This document shows, one piece after another, positions 55,100 to 64,000 of a stretch of DNA of 64,000 nucleotides. The DNA lies in assembly GCA_913057435.1 (NCBI GenBank), contig CAJXNY010000003.1:142700-206699 (forward strand). The letters are read 5' to 3'. Every line of letters starts with the position of its first letter. Position 1 is the first letter of the stretch. The notes below the pieces were generated by a model. The model searched no databases, had not been told where the DNA came from, and saw nothing but the letters and a program-made list of their open reading frames with translations. This DNA is from an uncultured Oceanospirillaceae bacterium (lineage in GTDB: Bacteria; Pseudomonadota; Gammaproteobacteria; Pseudomonadales; Balneatricaceae). The position numbers were made by a program, and so were the translations under genes.

Positions 55100-55596
55100 C
55101 CCTGCCTCCTGCGCTGGGCTTTAAGCCAGCGACGCAGCCAGAGCAGCACCGCGTCTGTGTTGTAGGTAGCACCTGGCTGATAGCTGGCGCGTATCAACGC
55201 CTGGGCTTCCACCTGGCTCGTGGGGCGTTTAACCGAGGTGTCACATAAGAAATTGGCCCACGCCTGGCCGGTGAGCGCAGCCACATCCGCCCGTGGGTAG
55301 AGGCTCAGTGCCGTGCGACGCAGCAGAATATTGCAGGCCAGTGCCTGACGCGTACAGTCGGCGAACTCGGGGTCCTGCTCGATCCGTTTCAGCTCTTTCA
55401 GTGCGGCGGTAACCGGATGACGGCGGTAACGCTGCCAGCGTCGCCAGCTCAGTACCACCAGAGCAATAACCAGCGCCGCTACCAGCCACCAGCCAGGGGC
55501 GGGAGGCCAGGCACCGATGTCAGCGGGCAAGTGAATATCTTTCAGTGGCAGCTGGGCCGCCAGCTGCTGGGCCAGTGGATTGATTGCATCGCTCAC
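55096..55596 (-). CDS. DUF4381 membrane protein of the MoxR/BAT operon
   Basis: 166 residues. A single membrane helix at about 31-49 (PGWWLVAALVIALVVLSW) preceded by a short extracytoplasmic part and followed by a basic helical cytoplasmic region. DUF4381 genes are found between the DUF58 and batA genes in this operon type. It overlaps each neighbour by 4 bp. Role unknown. Confidence 0.85.
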   Translation of the reverse strand: MSDAINPLAQQLAAQLPLKDIHLPADIGAWPPAPGWWLVAALVIALVVLSWRRWQRYRRHPVTAALKELKRIEQDPEFADCTRQALACNILLRRTALSLYPRADVAALTGQAWANFLCDTSVKRPTSQVEAQALIRASYQPGATYNTDAVLLWLRRWLKAQRRRQG

Positions 55597-56504
55597 ACGC
55601 CTGGCTCCTGTTCAAACAGTGGGTGATTATCGGTAGACCAGTGGTGCACGCTGATATTGGCGCTGCGGCCGAGCTGCTCAAACGCCGCCAGCCGCTGGTT
55701 AAAGCGCTGGGCATAGGCCTGACGAGTGGCACCGTCCTGGCTGGCGAGGCGCAACTGCTGGCCGCCGCCACTAAAACACAGCGCTTCGCCTTGCGGTAAC
55801 TCACGTTCCAGCGGATCACTGAGTAATACCAGTTGCAGCTCACAGCGCCGGGCCAGTCGTTGCAGCTGGGTAACCATGGCAGCATCGAGCTGGCGGAAGT
55901 CGCTGAACAGATAACATTGGCTACCACTGGCCAGCAACCCTTCGGCCTGGCGCAGCGTGCTCAGCAGATCGGCCCGCTGCTCACCGGCACCGCCGACAGC
56001 AGCGGCCATAGCGGTCACCAGCCCGGTCACCCCCTGGCGGGTGCTGGTCGGCTTATGCAGGGAAGCCGCGCCGCTGGCACGAATTACCTGACCGCCCACC
56101 CGATCCCCGGCACGCTGTGCTGCCCAGCCCACCAGACTGGCCGCATAGGCCGCCAGCAACGATTTGAAATGGCCCTGGCTGGCAAACTGCATCGGCGCGC
56201 TCATATCGGCAATCACAAATACCGGCCGTTCGCGCTCTTCACGATACAGCCGGGTGTGCAGCTGGCCGGTGCGGGCCAGCAAACGCCAGTCGAGCTGACG
56301 GATATCATCACCCTGCTGAAACAGCCGGGTGTCATCAAATTCCATTCCCCGGCCCCGTATCGGGCTAAGGTGGCGGCCATCTTTAAGCGCCAGCCGGGCG
56401 GGTTTACCACCACGGGCGGGCGGCCAGTGACGCAGTGCCAGCAACTCTGCCAGCGTAATCTGATCCCGCTGGCTGGGGATCGGTCGTGCGTGTGCCTGTA
56501 GCAT
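55593..56504 (-). CDS. DUF58-domain protein of the MoxR/BAT operon
   Basis: 303 residues. It has the DUF58 core GRGMEFDDTRLFQQGDDIRQ, then LDWRLLARTG (about 50-79) and a degenerate VWA-like region with VFVIADMSAPM. No membrane span, so it is cytoplasmic, as usual for the short form. DUF58 proteins work next to MoxR ATPases as likely substrates or adaptors. It starts 35 bp after moxR. Confidence 0.88.
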   Translation of the reverse strand: MLQAHARPIPSQRDQITLAELLALRHWPPARGGKPARLALKDGRHLSPIRGRGMEFDDTRLFQQGDDIRQLDWRLLARTGQLHTRLYREERERPVFVIADMSAPMQFASQGHFKSLLAAYAASLVGWAAQRAGDRVGGQVIRASGAASLHKPTSTRQGVTGLVTAMAAAVGGAGEQRADLLSTLRQAEGLLASGSQCYLFSDFRQLDAAMVTQLQRLARRCELQLVLLSDPLERELPQGEALCFSGGGQQLRLASQDGATRQAYAQRFNQRLAAFEQLGRSANISVHHWSTDNHPLFEQEPGV

Positions 56505-56539
56505 CCGGCTCCCTCCTGTTTATCCCGCGCCCAGCTGAC

Positions 56540-57550
56540 TCACGGCACTGCCACCTGGGAGAGCAGCGCACAAAGCACCGCGTCCGCATCCATTCCCGCC
56601 GCCTCAGCGCTGTAGCTCAGGCCGATGCGATGGCGCAGCACCGCATGGGAGACTGCCTGAATATCTTCCGGGGCAACAAAATCATTGCCGTTCAACCAGG
56701 CATGGGCACGGGCAGCACGGTCCAGCGCCAGGGTGGCACGGGGGCTGGCGCCATAGAGCAGCAGATCTTTAAACTGCGGGTCGTAGTTTTCCGGGTTACG
56801 GGTGGCCAGTACCAGCGAGATCAGGTAATCCTCCAGGTGCTCAGCCATATATACCGACAGCACTTCCTGTCGCGCCGCCATCAAATCTGCTGCATTAAGC
56901 TGTACCTGGCGCACCGCCTGCTTGCCTGCCAGCTCGGCCTGCTGTTCACCGCGGACCAGTTTAAGAATCGCTTTTTCATCAGCGAACTGCGGGTAGTCGA
57001 CGCGCAGATGCAACATAAAACGGTCCAGCTGAGCCTCGGGTAACGGATAGGTGCCTTCCTGCTCAATCGGGTTCTGGGTCGCCATCACCATAAAGAATGA
57101 TTCCAGCGGGTAGCTGCACCCGGCCACCGTTACCTGCCGTTCGGCCATCGCCTCCAGCAGTGCCGACTGCACCTTGGCCGGTGCCCGGTTGATCTCATCG
57201 GCCAGCACCAGATTGTTAAACAGTGGCCCCTGGCGGAACTCAAAACGGCTATCACCGGTGTTAAAGAACTCACTGCCCGTCACATCGGCGGGCAGCAGGT
57301 CCGGGGTGAACTGAATACGCTGAAAGCTGCCTTCCAGCAGCTGACTCAGAACAGAGATAATGCGGGTTTTTGCCAGCCCAGGCGGGCCTTCCAGCAGCAC
57401 ATGGCCATCACTGAGCAGCGCCACCAGCAGTTGTTCCACCAGCGCGCCCTGGCCAACCACTGCACCCTCCAGACTCGCCCGCAGCTGTTCGAACTTCTGC
57501 TGCACCGGCTCTGCCGGACTGACGCTCACTGCCTGAATATCCGCACTCAT
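56540..57550 (-). CDS. MoxR-family AAA+ ATPase
   Basis: 336 residues. Walker A GPPGLAKT (55-62), Walker B LVLADEINRAP, sensor 1 in MVMATQNPIEQEGTYPLPEAQ and the arginine-containing LDRFMLHLRVDYP. MoxR ATPases act as chaperones that load cofactors or assemble complexes together with VWA proteins, here BatA and BatB. First gene of the six-gene operon moxR-DUF58-DUF4381-batA-batBC-batD. Confidence 0.95.
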   Translation of the reverse strand: MSADIQAVSVSPAEPVQQKFEQLRASLEGAVVGQGALVEQLLVALLSDGHVLLEGPPGLAKTRIISVLSQLLEGSFQRIQFTPDLLPADVTGSEFFNTGDSRFEFRQGPLFNNLVLADEINRAPAKVQSALLEAMAERQVTVAGCSYPLESFFMVMATQNPIEQEGTYPLPEAQLDRFMLHLRVDYPQFADEKAILKLVRGEQQAELAGKQAVRQVQLNAADLMAARQEVLSVYMAEHLEDYLISLVLATRNPENYDPQFKDLLLYGASPRATLALDRAARAHAWLNGNDFVAPEDIQAVSHAVLRHRIGLSYSAEAAGMDADAVLCALLSQVAVP

Positions 57551-57787
57551 TCGCTCTCTCCTGATTGATGAAGGTGTTATACGGGGCTGGCCCGCTAACC
57601 AGCTAACTATGACAAGCCGCAGCTTACCTCACAATTGCTGTTACATTACGGTATGTTAATCTCGTTCCAGTACGGGCCGGGGCTATACTGGCATTCAGTA
57701 AAAGGCCTGTTAACTCGCTGTTTCGTAACGCTGTTTAACAAAGCGTCAGGCGTAGATACCCCAGGCCCCAGGACAAGAGGAGTAACC

Positions 57788-58471
57788 GTGCGCATTCTGC
57801 TGATTGAAGACGATATTACCACCGCTGATTTTATCAGCCGCAGCCTGAAAGAGGCGGGCCACCTGGTGCTGCATTGCGCCGATGGCAAAGAGGGCTTACT
57901 GACTGCACTGGACAGCCCGTTCGAACTGCTAATTGTCGATCGCATGCTGCCCTCGCTGGATGGCCTGTCGATTATCAAGTCCATCCGTGGCGCAGACAAC
58001 CCCATACCGGTACTGGTGCTCAGCGCACTGGGTGAAGTCGACAGCCGGGTTGAAGGGCTGCAGGCCGGAGCCGATGACTACCTCACCAAACCTTTCGCCT
58101 GCTCCGAGCTGCTGGCGCGTATTGATGCCCTGTCACGCCGGGGCGGTAACGCGGTTGAAGTCACCCGCTTCCAGCTCGACGATCTGGAGATCGATTTGCT
58201 CAGCCACGAAGTGCGCCGCAATGGTAAGTTGATCCCCATGCAGGCCAGAGAGTTCCGCCTGCTGGAGTACCTGATGCGCCACCAGGGCCAGGTACTGACC
58301 CGCACCATGCTGCTGGAAAACGTCTGGGATTATCACTTTGACCCGCAAACCAACATCATCGATGTCCATATCAGCCGCCTGCGCAGCAAGGTCGATAGAG
58401 ACTTTGATACCAAACTGCTGCATACCGTGCGCGGCGCAGGCTACGTACTGCGTATGCCCGCTCAGGACTGA
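57788..58471 (+). CDS. OmpR/PhoB-family response regulator
   Basis: 227 residues from GTG 57788, which follows an AGAGGAG ribosome site; the frame is open upstream but the receiver domain starts exactly here (RILLIEDD). Phospho-acceptor Asp51 in LLIVDRMLPSLDG, Lys at the LTKPFA loop, then a winged-helix DNA-binding domain (about 130-222) with VWDYHFDPQTNIIDVHISRL and RGAGYVL. Divergent from moxR and followed by its kinase, with a 36-bp gap between the annotated ends. It resembles the QseB/CusR-like group; the signal is unknown. Confidence 0.9.
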   Translation: MRILLIEDDITTADFISRSLKEAGHLVLHCADGKEGLLTALDSPFELLIVDRMLPSLDGLSIIKSIRGADNPIPVLVLSALGEVDSRVEGLQAGADDYLTKPFACSELLARIDALSRRGGNAVEVTRFQLDDLEIDLLSHEVRRNGKLIPMQAREFRLLEYLMRHQGQVLTRTMLLENVWDYHFDPQTNIIDVHISRLRSKVDRDFDTKLLHTVRGAGYVLRMPAQD

Positions 58472-58507
58472 TCCTTGCAGTTTTTAAACCCGGAAGAACC
58501 GCTATAC

Positions 58508-59884
58508 ATGAAGCTGTTGCGCTCCACCACGATCAAGCTGGCCGTGCTCTATCTGCTGCTGTTCACCAGTTCGGTGCTGGTGCTCAGTGGCTTTCTGTAC
58601 TGGGCGACCGCCGGTTATATGGAACGTCAGGCCCGCGCTACGATTGAAGCCGAGATTCAGGGGCTGTCGGAGCGTTACGAGCATACCGGCCTGGCCGGGC
58701 TGTCACTGCTGATTAATCAGCGCCTGAAGCGCAACCCCACCAGCGCGTCAATCTACCTGCTGGTGGACCCCAACGGCAAACGAGTGATCGGCAATCTGGA
58801 TCGCTGGCCCCAGGTTGACCCCGACTCACAAGGCTGGGTGGAGCTACGCCTGAGCAGCGATAAAGTACTGGACGACAAATCCCACCCGGCCCGCGCCCAG
58901 TTATTCACCCTGCGCGGTGGCTTCGGCCTGCTGGTGGGCCGGGATATGCAGTATTTACGCAATATGGAACTGCTGATTCTGGAAGCACTGGGCTGGGGGG
59001 TATTACTGACCACCCTGCTCGGCCTGGCAGGCGGACTCTGGATCGGGCGACGGTTTTTGCGCCGGGTAGAACTGCTGGATAAAACCGCTCAGGAAATTAT
59101 GGCCGGGGATATGGCCCAGCGAATGCCGCTACGTGGCAGTGATGACGAACTGGACTCACTGGCCCGCACTCTGAACCAGATGCTGGACCGGATCACCCAG
59201 CTGATGAACGGGGTGAAGCAGGTGTCAGACAATATCGCCCACGACATGCGCACCCCGCTCTCGCGGCTGCGTCAGACGCTGGAAACCGCTCAGGACAGCC
59301 GACTGGACCAGCCTGAGCAACAGCTGCGGGTTGAACAGGCGGTGCAGGAAGCCGACCAGCTATTAGGCACCTTCAACGCCCTGCTGCGCATTGGTAACAT
59401 CGAAGCCCGCCGCCAGCGTCAGGCCTTTGAAACTCTGTCGCTGAACCAGCTGGTGGACGATGTGGTAGAGCTGTACGAACCGATCGCCGAAGACCGCCAG
59501 CAACAGATCCATTATCAGCACAACCAGGTCAGCCCGATTCAGGGTGACCGTAATATGCTGTTTCAGGTGCTGGCCAACCTGCTGGATAACGCCCTGAAAT
59601 ATTCCCCTGAACAGGGCCAGATCAACATCAGCCTGCAGCAACCGGCACTGAACTGTATCGAGCTGAGCATCCGCGACAGCGGCCCCGGCATCCCCGATGA
59701 GTTGCGTGACAAAGTATTCCAGCGCTTCTACCGACTGGAAGAGAGCCGCACCACACCGGGCAATGGACTGGGCCTGAGTCTGGTGCGGGCGGTGTGTGAT
59801 CTGCACGACATCGAGATCCAGCTGCACAACGGCAACCCGGGTACCGAGGTTAAGTTGATGGTTACCGTGAAAGCCGAGAATTAA
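58508..59884 (+). CDS. Sensor histidine kinase, partner of the OmpR-type regulator
   Basis: 458 residues from the ATG at 58508; a TTG at 58475 would extend it without adding a domain. Membrane span (about 10-32), periplasmic sensor (about 33-155), second span (about 157-180), HAMP domain, HisKA with phospho-acceptor His245 in AHDMRTPLSRLR, and HATPase with NLLDNALKYS, DSGPGIP and GNGLGLSLV. Probably co-transcribed with the regulator. Ligand unknown. Confidence 0.92.
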   Translation: MKLLRSTTIKLAVLYLLLFTSSVLVLSGFLYWATAGYMERQARATIEAEIQGLSERYEHTGLAGLSLLINQRLKRNPTSASIYLLVDPNGKRVIGNLDRWPQVDPDSQGWVELRLSSDKVLDDKSHPARAQLFTLRGGFGLLVGRDMQYLRNMELLILEALGWGVLLTTLLGLAGGLWIGRRFLRRVELLDKTAQEIMAGDMAQRMPLRGSDDELDSLARTLNQMLDRITQLMNGVKQVSDNIAHDMRTPLSRLRQTLETAQDSRLDQPEQQLRVEQAVQEADQLLGTFNALLRIGNIEARRQRQAFETLSLNQLVDDVVELYEPIAEDRQQQIHYQHNQVSPIQGDRNMLFQVLANLLDNALKYSPEQGQINISLQQPALNCIELSIRDSGPGIPDELRDKVFQRFYRLEESRTTPGNGLGLSLVRAVCDLHDIEIQLHNGNPGTEVKLMVTVKAEN

Positions 59885-60022
59885 AGCTTCCGTTATAATC
59901 GGCTGCTGACCTGCGAGATCAGTGCCCCAGCGGGAAGTTTTTACCTGATACAGGCACATAGCCTGTAGCAACTACCTGCCCTGCAGACAGCCACGTCACT
60001 ATATTCAGGCGGCCCGAAACGC

Positions 60023-60050
60023 AAAAACCGAAGCATGGGCTTCGGTTTTT
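60023..60050. terminator. Bidirectional rho-independent terminator
   Basis: AAAAACCGAAG and CTTCGGTTTTT form an 11-bp stem with a 6-nt loop and T-runs on both strands. It lies between the convergent kinase and csrA genes and can serve both. Confidence 0.9.
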
Positions 60051-60079
60051 GGTGGCAAGCTGAAACAGCCTTGCAGGTA

Positions 60080-60343
60080 TTATGACTTCAAACGCAGGGT
60101 ATTCGGGCCAATCTCTTTCTGCGCGTGCGGGGCTGAGTCAGCTGGGTCGTCTGCAGCATCATCGCTGCTCACACCATTCTTCTCGGCTTGTATACGCAAA
60201 TAGATCTCTTCACGGTGCACCGAACAATCGCGCGGTGCATCAATGCCCAGGCGAACCTGGTTTCCCTTAACCCCCAGTACGGTGATGGTAACGTCGTCAC
60301 CAATAATCAGACTCTCACCTGAACGCCGGGTAAGTATCAGCAT
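60080..60343 (-). CDS. csrA: Carbon storage regulator CsrA, with extended C-terminus
   Basis: 87 residues. The first 55 are typical Csr[37 protein letters not shown] and [11 protein letters not shown], with both RNA-contact regions intact (Arg6, Arg7, and Arg in HREE). CsrA binds GGA sites in mRNA leaders and controls translation and stability. The C-terminal 30 residues (Asp/Ala-rich, [17 protein letters not shown]) are longer than in E. coli CsrA (61 residues). Own promoter region upstream. Confidence 0.95.
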   Translation of the reverse strand: MLILTRRSGESLIIGDDVTITVLGVKGNQVRLGIDAPRDCSVHREEIYLRIQAEKNGVSSDDAADDPADSAPHAQKEIGPNTLRLKS

Positions 60344-60564
60344 GTGCTGTTCCTCTAATCTATCTCAATGACCGGGACATATCTGGCGATCGCCTGGCGT
60401 CCCTGATATCCATTCAACACAACTCACAGCAGAGGCGCGCCAAGCACACCTCTTTAGTTGTATTGCTTTATGAGTACAACTATGAACCCTTCGAGACAGA
60501 TCAGCCACTCCCCAGAATTACCACCTTAGTACGAGTGCGCTTCAGGTTACGCTACCGCTCCGTC

Positions 60565-62343
60565 TCAGAACTGATCATCAGACAACGCCAATACTGTATC
60601 AGTTCCCGCCTGAACCCCAGCAAAATGGGCGTGTGCACGGGGCAGCAGTTGTGTCATATAGAAACCTGCTGTTGTCACCTTGGCCTGTAAAAAGCGCGCG
60701 TCACCGCGTCCTTCACTGAGCGCTTTACGCGCACACAGAGCGGAACGGGCCAGCATCCAGCCACCGCAGAGGTAGCCGCTCATCATCAGGTAATGCCAGG
60801 CCACCGTCTCAGCCAGTTGCGCCTGTTGCCCGGACTGGTCCAGCAACCACTGCCGCACCTCCGTCGCATCGGCCAGCGCCGTTGCCAGCGACTGGGCAAT
60901 CAACGCCAGTTCAGGGTCCTGTGCCAGCTCGCTGACAGTCGCCTGAATATCGGCCAGCAACACCGCCATGGATTCACCCCGGTTAAGCAGCATCTTACGG
61001 CCAATCAGGTCCAGCGCCTGGATGCCGGTGGTGCCTTCATAGATCGGTAAAATACGCGCATCACGGTAATGCTGCGCCACCCCGGTCTCTTCGATAAAGC
61101 CCATACCCCCATGGATCTGCACCGCATTGGAGGTCAGCTCCTGGGCCATCTCGGTAATCCAGCCCTTCACAATCGGCGTGCTCAGCTCAACACGTGCCTT
61201 ATGCCGTGCCTTATCTTCAGCATTATCAGCGTAGCTAAGGCGGTCGATCTCCAGCGAGGCTTCATAGGCCAGCGCCCGCATCGCTTCGATGCCCGCCTTC
61301 TGCAGCATCAGCATCCGGCGTACGTCCGGGAATTCGATGATCGGGAACCGGCTGCCATCTTTACGGGTACCCTGCAGACGCTCCTGGGCATAGGTACGCG
61401 CCTGCTGGTAGGCCCGTTCAGAGACGGCCAGCCCCTGCAAGCCCACACCCTGGCGGGCATGGTTCATCATGGTAAACATCGCTTTGAGGCCCTGGTGCGC
61501 CTCTCCTACCAGATAGCCCACTGCACCGCCGTTGTCACCAAAACTCATGACGCAGGTCGGGCTGGCATGGATACCCAGTTTATGCTCCAGCGCGATACAG
61601 TGGGCATCATTGCGGGCACACGGCTCACCCACCTCATTAAGCAGAAACTTAGGCACCACAAACAGCGAAATCCCTTTCACCCCGGCAGGCGCATCCGGCA
61701 GACGGGCCAGCACCAGGTGGACCACGTTATCGGTCATCTGATGATCGCCCCAGGTGATAAAGATCTTCTGGCCGGATATCAGGTAGTGATCGCCATTGGG
61801 GGTGGCCCGTGATTTTATCGCCGCCAGATCGGTCCCCGCATCCGGCTCAGTCAGGTTCATGGTGCCGGTCCATTCGCCGCTGATCATTTTCGGCAACCAG
61901 GCTTGCTTGAGAGACTCAGAGCCATGATGCTGAATCGCTTCAATCGCCCCCTGACCCAGCATTGGGCAGAGCGAGAATGCCAGGTTGGCACTCTGCCAGA
62001 TCTCATTCACCGCCGTGCCGAGGATATTGGGCAGGCCCTGGCCATCAAACTCCGGACTGCCGGTCAGAGACGCCCAGCCCCCTTCGATATACTGCTGATA
62101 CGCTTCGGCAAAACCATCGGCCTGCTGTACACCTGCATCAGTGAGAACGGACCCCTGCTGATCACCGGTGTGGTTCAGCGGTGCAATCACTTCACTGCCC
62201 AGCCGGGCCGCCTCTGACAGAATGACCGAGGTCAGCTCTGCATTGACGTCTTCCAGCTTTTTATCCTGACAGAATTGATCAAAGCCGATCACTTCATTCA
62301 GCACAAAATCAACATCCTGACGGGGATGAATATATTCACTCAT
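60565..62343 (-). CDS. Acyl-CoA dehydrogenase (long, DmdC-like form)
   Basis: 592 residues, longer than the usual 380-400 because of N- and C-terminal extension domains found in the DmdC-like / AcylCoA_DH_N group. FAD-binding and family motifs include MNLTEPDAGTDL (about 158-169), ISGQKIFITWGDHQM and VQIHGGMGFIEETGV. It introduces the double bond in acyl-CoA during beta-oxidation. The ATG at 62343 starts the conserved N-terminal extension. Probably works with the thiolase encoded upstream on the same strand. Exact chain-length or methylthio substrate cannot be told. Confidence 0.92.
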   Translation of the reverse strand: MSEYIHPRQDVDFVLNEVIGFDQFCQDKKLEDVNAELTSVILSEAARLGSEVIAPLNHTGDQQGSVLTDAGVQQADGFAEAYQQYIEGGWASLTGSPEFDGQGLPNILGTAVNEIWQSANLAFSLCPMLGQGAIEAIQHHGSESLKQAWLPKMISGEWTGTMNLTEPDAGTDLAAIKSRATPNGDHYLISGQKIFITWGDHQMTDNVVHLVLARLPDAPAGVKGISLFVVPKFLLNEVGEPCARNDAHCIALEHKLGIHASPTCVMSFGDNGGAVGYLVGEAHQGLKAMFTMMNHARQGVGLQGLAVSERAYQQARTYAQERLQGTRKDGSRFPIIEFPDVRRMLMLQKAGIEAMRALAYEASLEIDRLSYADNAEDKARHKARVELSTPIVKGWITEMAQELTSNAVQIHGGMGFIEETGVAQHYRDARILPIYEGTTGIQALDLIGRKMLLNRGESMAVLLADIQATVSELAQDPELALIAQSLATALADATEVRQWLLDQSGQQAQLAETVAWHYLMMSGYLCGGWMLARSALCARKALSEGRGDARFLQAKVTTAGFYMTQLLPRAHAHFAGVQAGTDTVLALSDDQF

Positions 62344-62483
62344 GTAAACGCACTCCTTGAAAGCCGACATCGGTCGGCACCAGGAAAGAAGAAAAGAGCT
62401 GGATAAACAGGGAATTGGACAATCTCTGTATAAGAAGGAGAATAACGAAATCCAGCTCTGAAAAAGAAAGTTATCTGCCGGAA

Positions 62484-63662
62484 TCAGCCCCGCTCAAACA
62501 GCGCAGCAATACCCTGACCACCACCGACACACAGGCTGACAATGGCGTAACGGCCCTGAATACGATTCAGCTCATGCACCGCCTTCACCGTGATCACCGT
62601 ACCGGTCGCACCAATCGGATGGCCCAGCGAGATACCACTGCCATTGGGGTTCAACTTCTCTACAGGCAGCTCCAGTTCTTTAGCCACCGCTAGCGCCTGA
62701 CCCGCGAACGCTTCGTTCACTTCGTACAGATCAATATCATTAACGCTCAAACCCTGACGCTCAAGAATCTGCTGAATAGCAGGCACCGGGCCAATGCCCA
62801 TATAAAGCGGATCAACACCGACGGTGCTGTAATCTACCAGCCGTGCCATGGCTGTCAGGCCCTGCGCTTTGGCCGCCTCGGCATCCATCAGCACCAGCGC
62901 GGCAGCGGCATCGTTCAGACCCGATGAGTTACCCGCCGTCACGGTGCCATCTTTTTTGAACACCGGACGCAGCTTTTCAAAGTCCGCCAGCTGAGCACCC
63001 ATACGTACATGCTCATCCTGACGGAACTCGACGGTACCTTTGCGGGACTTGATCGCCACCGGCACAATCTGCTCTTCGAAGTAGCCCTGCTCAATCGCAC
63101 GCTGTGCCGACTGATGGCTGTGCAGCGCCAGCTGGTCCTGCTGTTCACGGCTGATGCCGTATTTCTCAGCAACATTTTCAGCGGTGACGCCCATATGGAT
63201 CTGATTAAACGGACAGTGCAGCGCCGAATTCATCGCATCCACCATCTCACCGTTACCCATACGCTGGCCAAAACGCGCCGTCGGCAGCCAGTACGGCGCC
63301 TGACTCATCGACTCAGCACCACCGGCCACAACCGCATCCGCCTGCCCCAGCTGAACCTGTTGCGCCGCCTGGATTACCGCCTGCAGACCACTGCCGCATA
63401 AACGGTTCACGGTTACCGCCGGTACAGACGCCGGCAGGCCACCGTTAATACCGGCCACCCGCGCCATATACATATCCTGCGCCTGGGTATGGATCACATT
63501 GCCAAACACACAATGGCCCACAGATTCCGGCGACACGCCTGAGCGCGCCATCGCCGCGCTGACCACCTGTCCGGCCAGATCCGCCGGCGCCATGCTTTTC
63601 AGGCCACCACCAAAGCTACCAATGGCTGTTCGTACCGCACTGACCACTACAACTTCACGCAT
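62484..63662 (-). CDS. Acetyl-CoA C-acyltransferase (thiolase)
   Basis: 392 residues, the standard thiolase length. Nucleophile Cys89 in NRLCGSGLQA, GGAESMSQAPYW, His348 in GHPIGATG and the second cysteine Cys378 in CVGGGQG. It cleaves 3-ketoacyl-CoA with CoA, or condenses two acetyl-CoA. The ATG at 63662 opens the conserved MREVVVVSAVRTAIGSF; the longer frame is not conserved. It precedes the acyl-CoA dehydrogenase gene by 140 bp. Confidence 0.93.
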   Translation of the reverse strand: MREVVVVSAVRTAIGSFGGGLKSMAPADLAGQVVSAAMARSGVSPESVGHCVFGNVIHTQAQDMYMARVAGINGGLPASVPAVTVNRLCGSGLQAVIQAAQQVQLGQADAVVAGGAESMSQAPYWLPTARFGQRMGNGEMVDAMNSALHCPFNQIHMGVTAENVAEKYGISREQQDQLALHSHQSAQRAIEQGYFEEQIVPVAIKSRKGTVEFRQDEHVRMGAQLADFEKLRPVFKKDGTVTAGNSSGLNDAAAALVLMDAEAAKAQGLTAMARLVDYSTVGVDPLYMGIGPVPAIQQILERQGLSVNDIDLYEVNEAFAGQALAVAKELELPVEKLNPNGSGISLGHPIGATGTVITVKAVHELNRIQGRYAIVSLCVGGGQGIAALFERG

Positions 63663-64000
63663 ATCCCAGACTCCGACCGATTTATTGTTATAAAGGGACA
63701 GTCTGAAGGCTGAACCAACGGCTCTCAATGATATATACGGGCGATTAATTTACATAAAGGGACTCTATCTTCTGGTACAGATGCCGCAGAAAAGCCTGTG
63801 GCACCTGCATCCACAACAACACAGATTGCAAAAGTACAGCCAGTAGAGCAGGCAAAGTGACTTCTCGCGGGGCCATTGAAGCTGATTCGCCAACTTAATA
63901 TTTATCATTAAAAAGAGAAAAGAACATATTAATTACTTGGCGATCAATCAAAAACACGTACTCAATAGTACGCAATAGTTAATACTCCGCTAAAGAGTAT
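63663..64000. other. 338-bp upstream region of the thiolase gene, no complete gene
   Basis: It should hold the promoter of the thiolase operon. On the plus strand a frame without start, ending at about 63860, has an Ala/Pro/Lys-rich tail (EKPVAPASTTTQIAKVQ) that could be the broken end of another gene, but support is weak. From 63895 it is AT-rich, with ATACTC / GAGTAT forming a small hairpin at the very end. Confidence 0.4.

Noticed and set aside
62344..62400. GCCGA-N6-TCGGC dyad before the acyl-CoA dehydrogenase gene as a fatty-acid regulator site
   Set aside because: Does not match the PsrA or FadR consensus I know, and arms are only 5 bp.
63750..63860. Phasin-like Ala/Pro/Lys-rich C-terminal tail
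   Set aside because: No start codon in the frame and too short for a family match; may be chance.

Overview
The window looks like a chromosomal segment of a moderately GC-rich gammaproteobacterium, probably a marine, Oceanospirillales-like heterotroph. This is inferred from gene content (a csrA of gammaproteobacterial type, an FMN-riboswitch ribB, a BAT/MoxR operon, REP-type intergenic repeats, beta-oxidation genes) and not from a marker gene. I saw no rRNA, tRNA, CRISPR array, integrase or transposase gene.

Layout. 1-4050: end of an Fe-S subunit, a Tat-exported molybdenum hydroxylase large subunit, and its XdhC- and MocA-type maturation genes. 4070-4990: FMN riboswitch and ribB. 5116-13994: a module with a divergent CsrA-like gene, two AT-rich zinc-ribbon/membrane ORFs, a GyrI-like gene, a CitA/CitB-type two-component pair and the TctC-TctB-TctA tricarboxylate transporter. 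14.1-16.2 kb: DUF2975/XRE pair, tpm and a MerR regulator. 16.2-17.0 kb: decayed remains of a third copy of the module. 17.1-20.9 kb: a type II Zorya anti-phage locus (zorA, zorB, zorE). 21.1-23.1 kb: three small exported proteins. 23254-32132: a second, apparently identical 8879-bp copy of the module in direct orientation, offset 18138 bp. 32.4-38.9 kb: MDR oxidoreductase, TetR regulator and an RND efflux pair. 39.1-44.7 kb: small enzymes, LysR regulators and a His-rich/HupE/anchor cluster. 44.75-49.4 kb: a MAPEG remnant and a very large NTPase with a C-terminal nuclease-like domain, interrupted by an in-frame TGA. 49.5-57.6 kb: viroplasmin-RNase H gene and a six-gene MoxR/BAT operon. 57.8-59.9 kb: OmpR-type regulator and kinase. 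60.1-63.7 kb: csrA, acyl-CoA dehydrogenase and thiolase.

The main structural feature is a family of about 260-420 bp repeats (called R here), each carrying a perfect 8-bp-stem hairpin. Both ends of both module copies lie inside R elements. Identity between the copies starts and stops abruptly within R, which points to homologous recombination between R elements, for example excision and reinsertion of a circle, or unequal exchange. The decayed remnant at 16.6-17.0 kb also sits next to an R element, so duplication of this module seems to have happened more than once.

The main functional candidates for follow-up are the CsrA-like protein with altered RNA-contact residues and a C-terminal extension, the type II Zorya system between the two copies, and the interrupted NTPase-nuclease gene. 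Protein identities are judged from motifs read by eye. No database search was possible.
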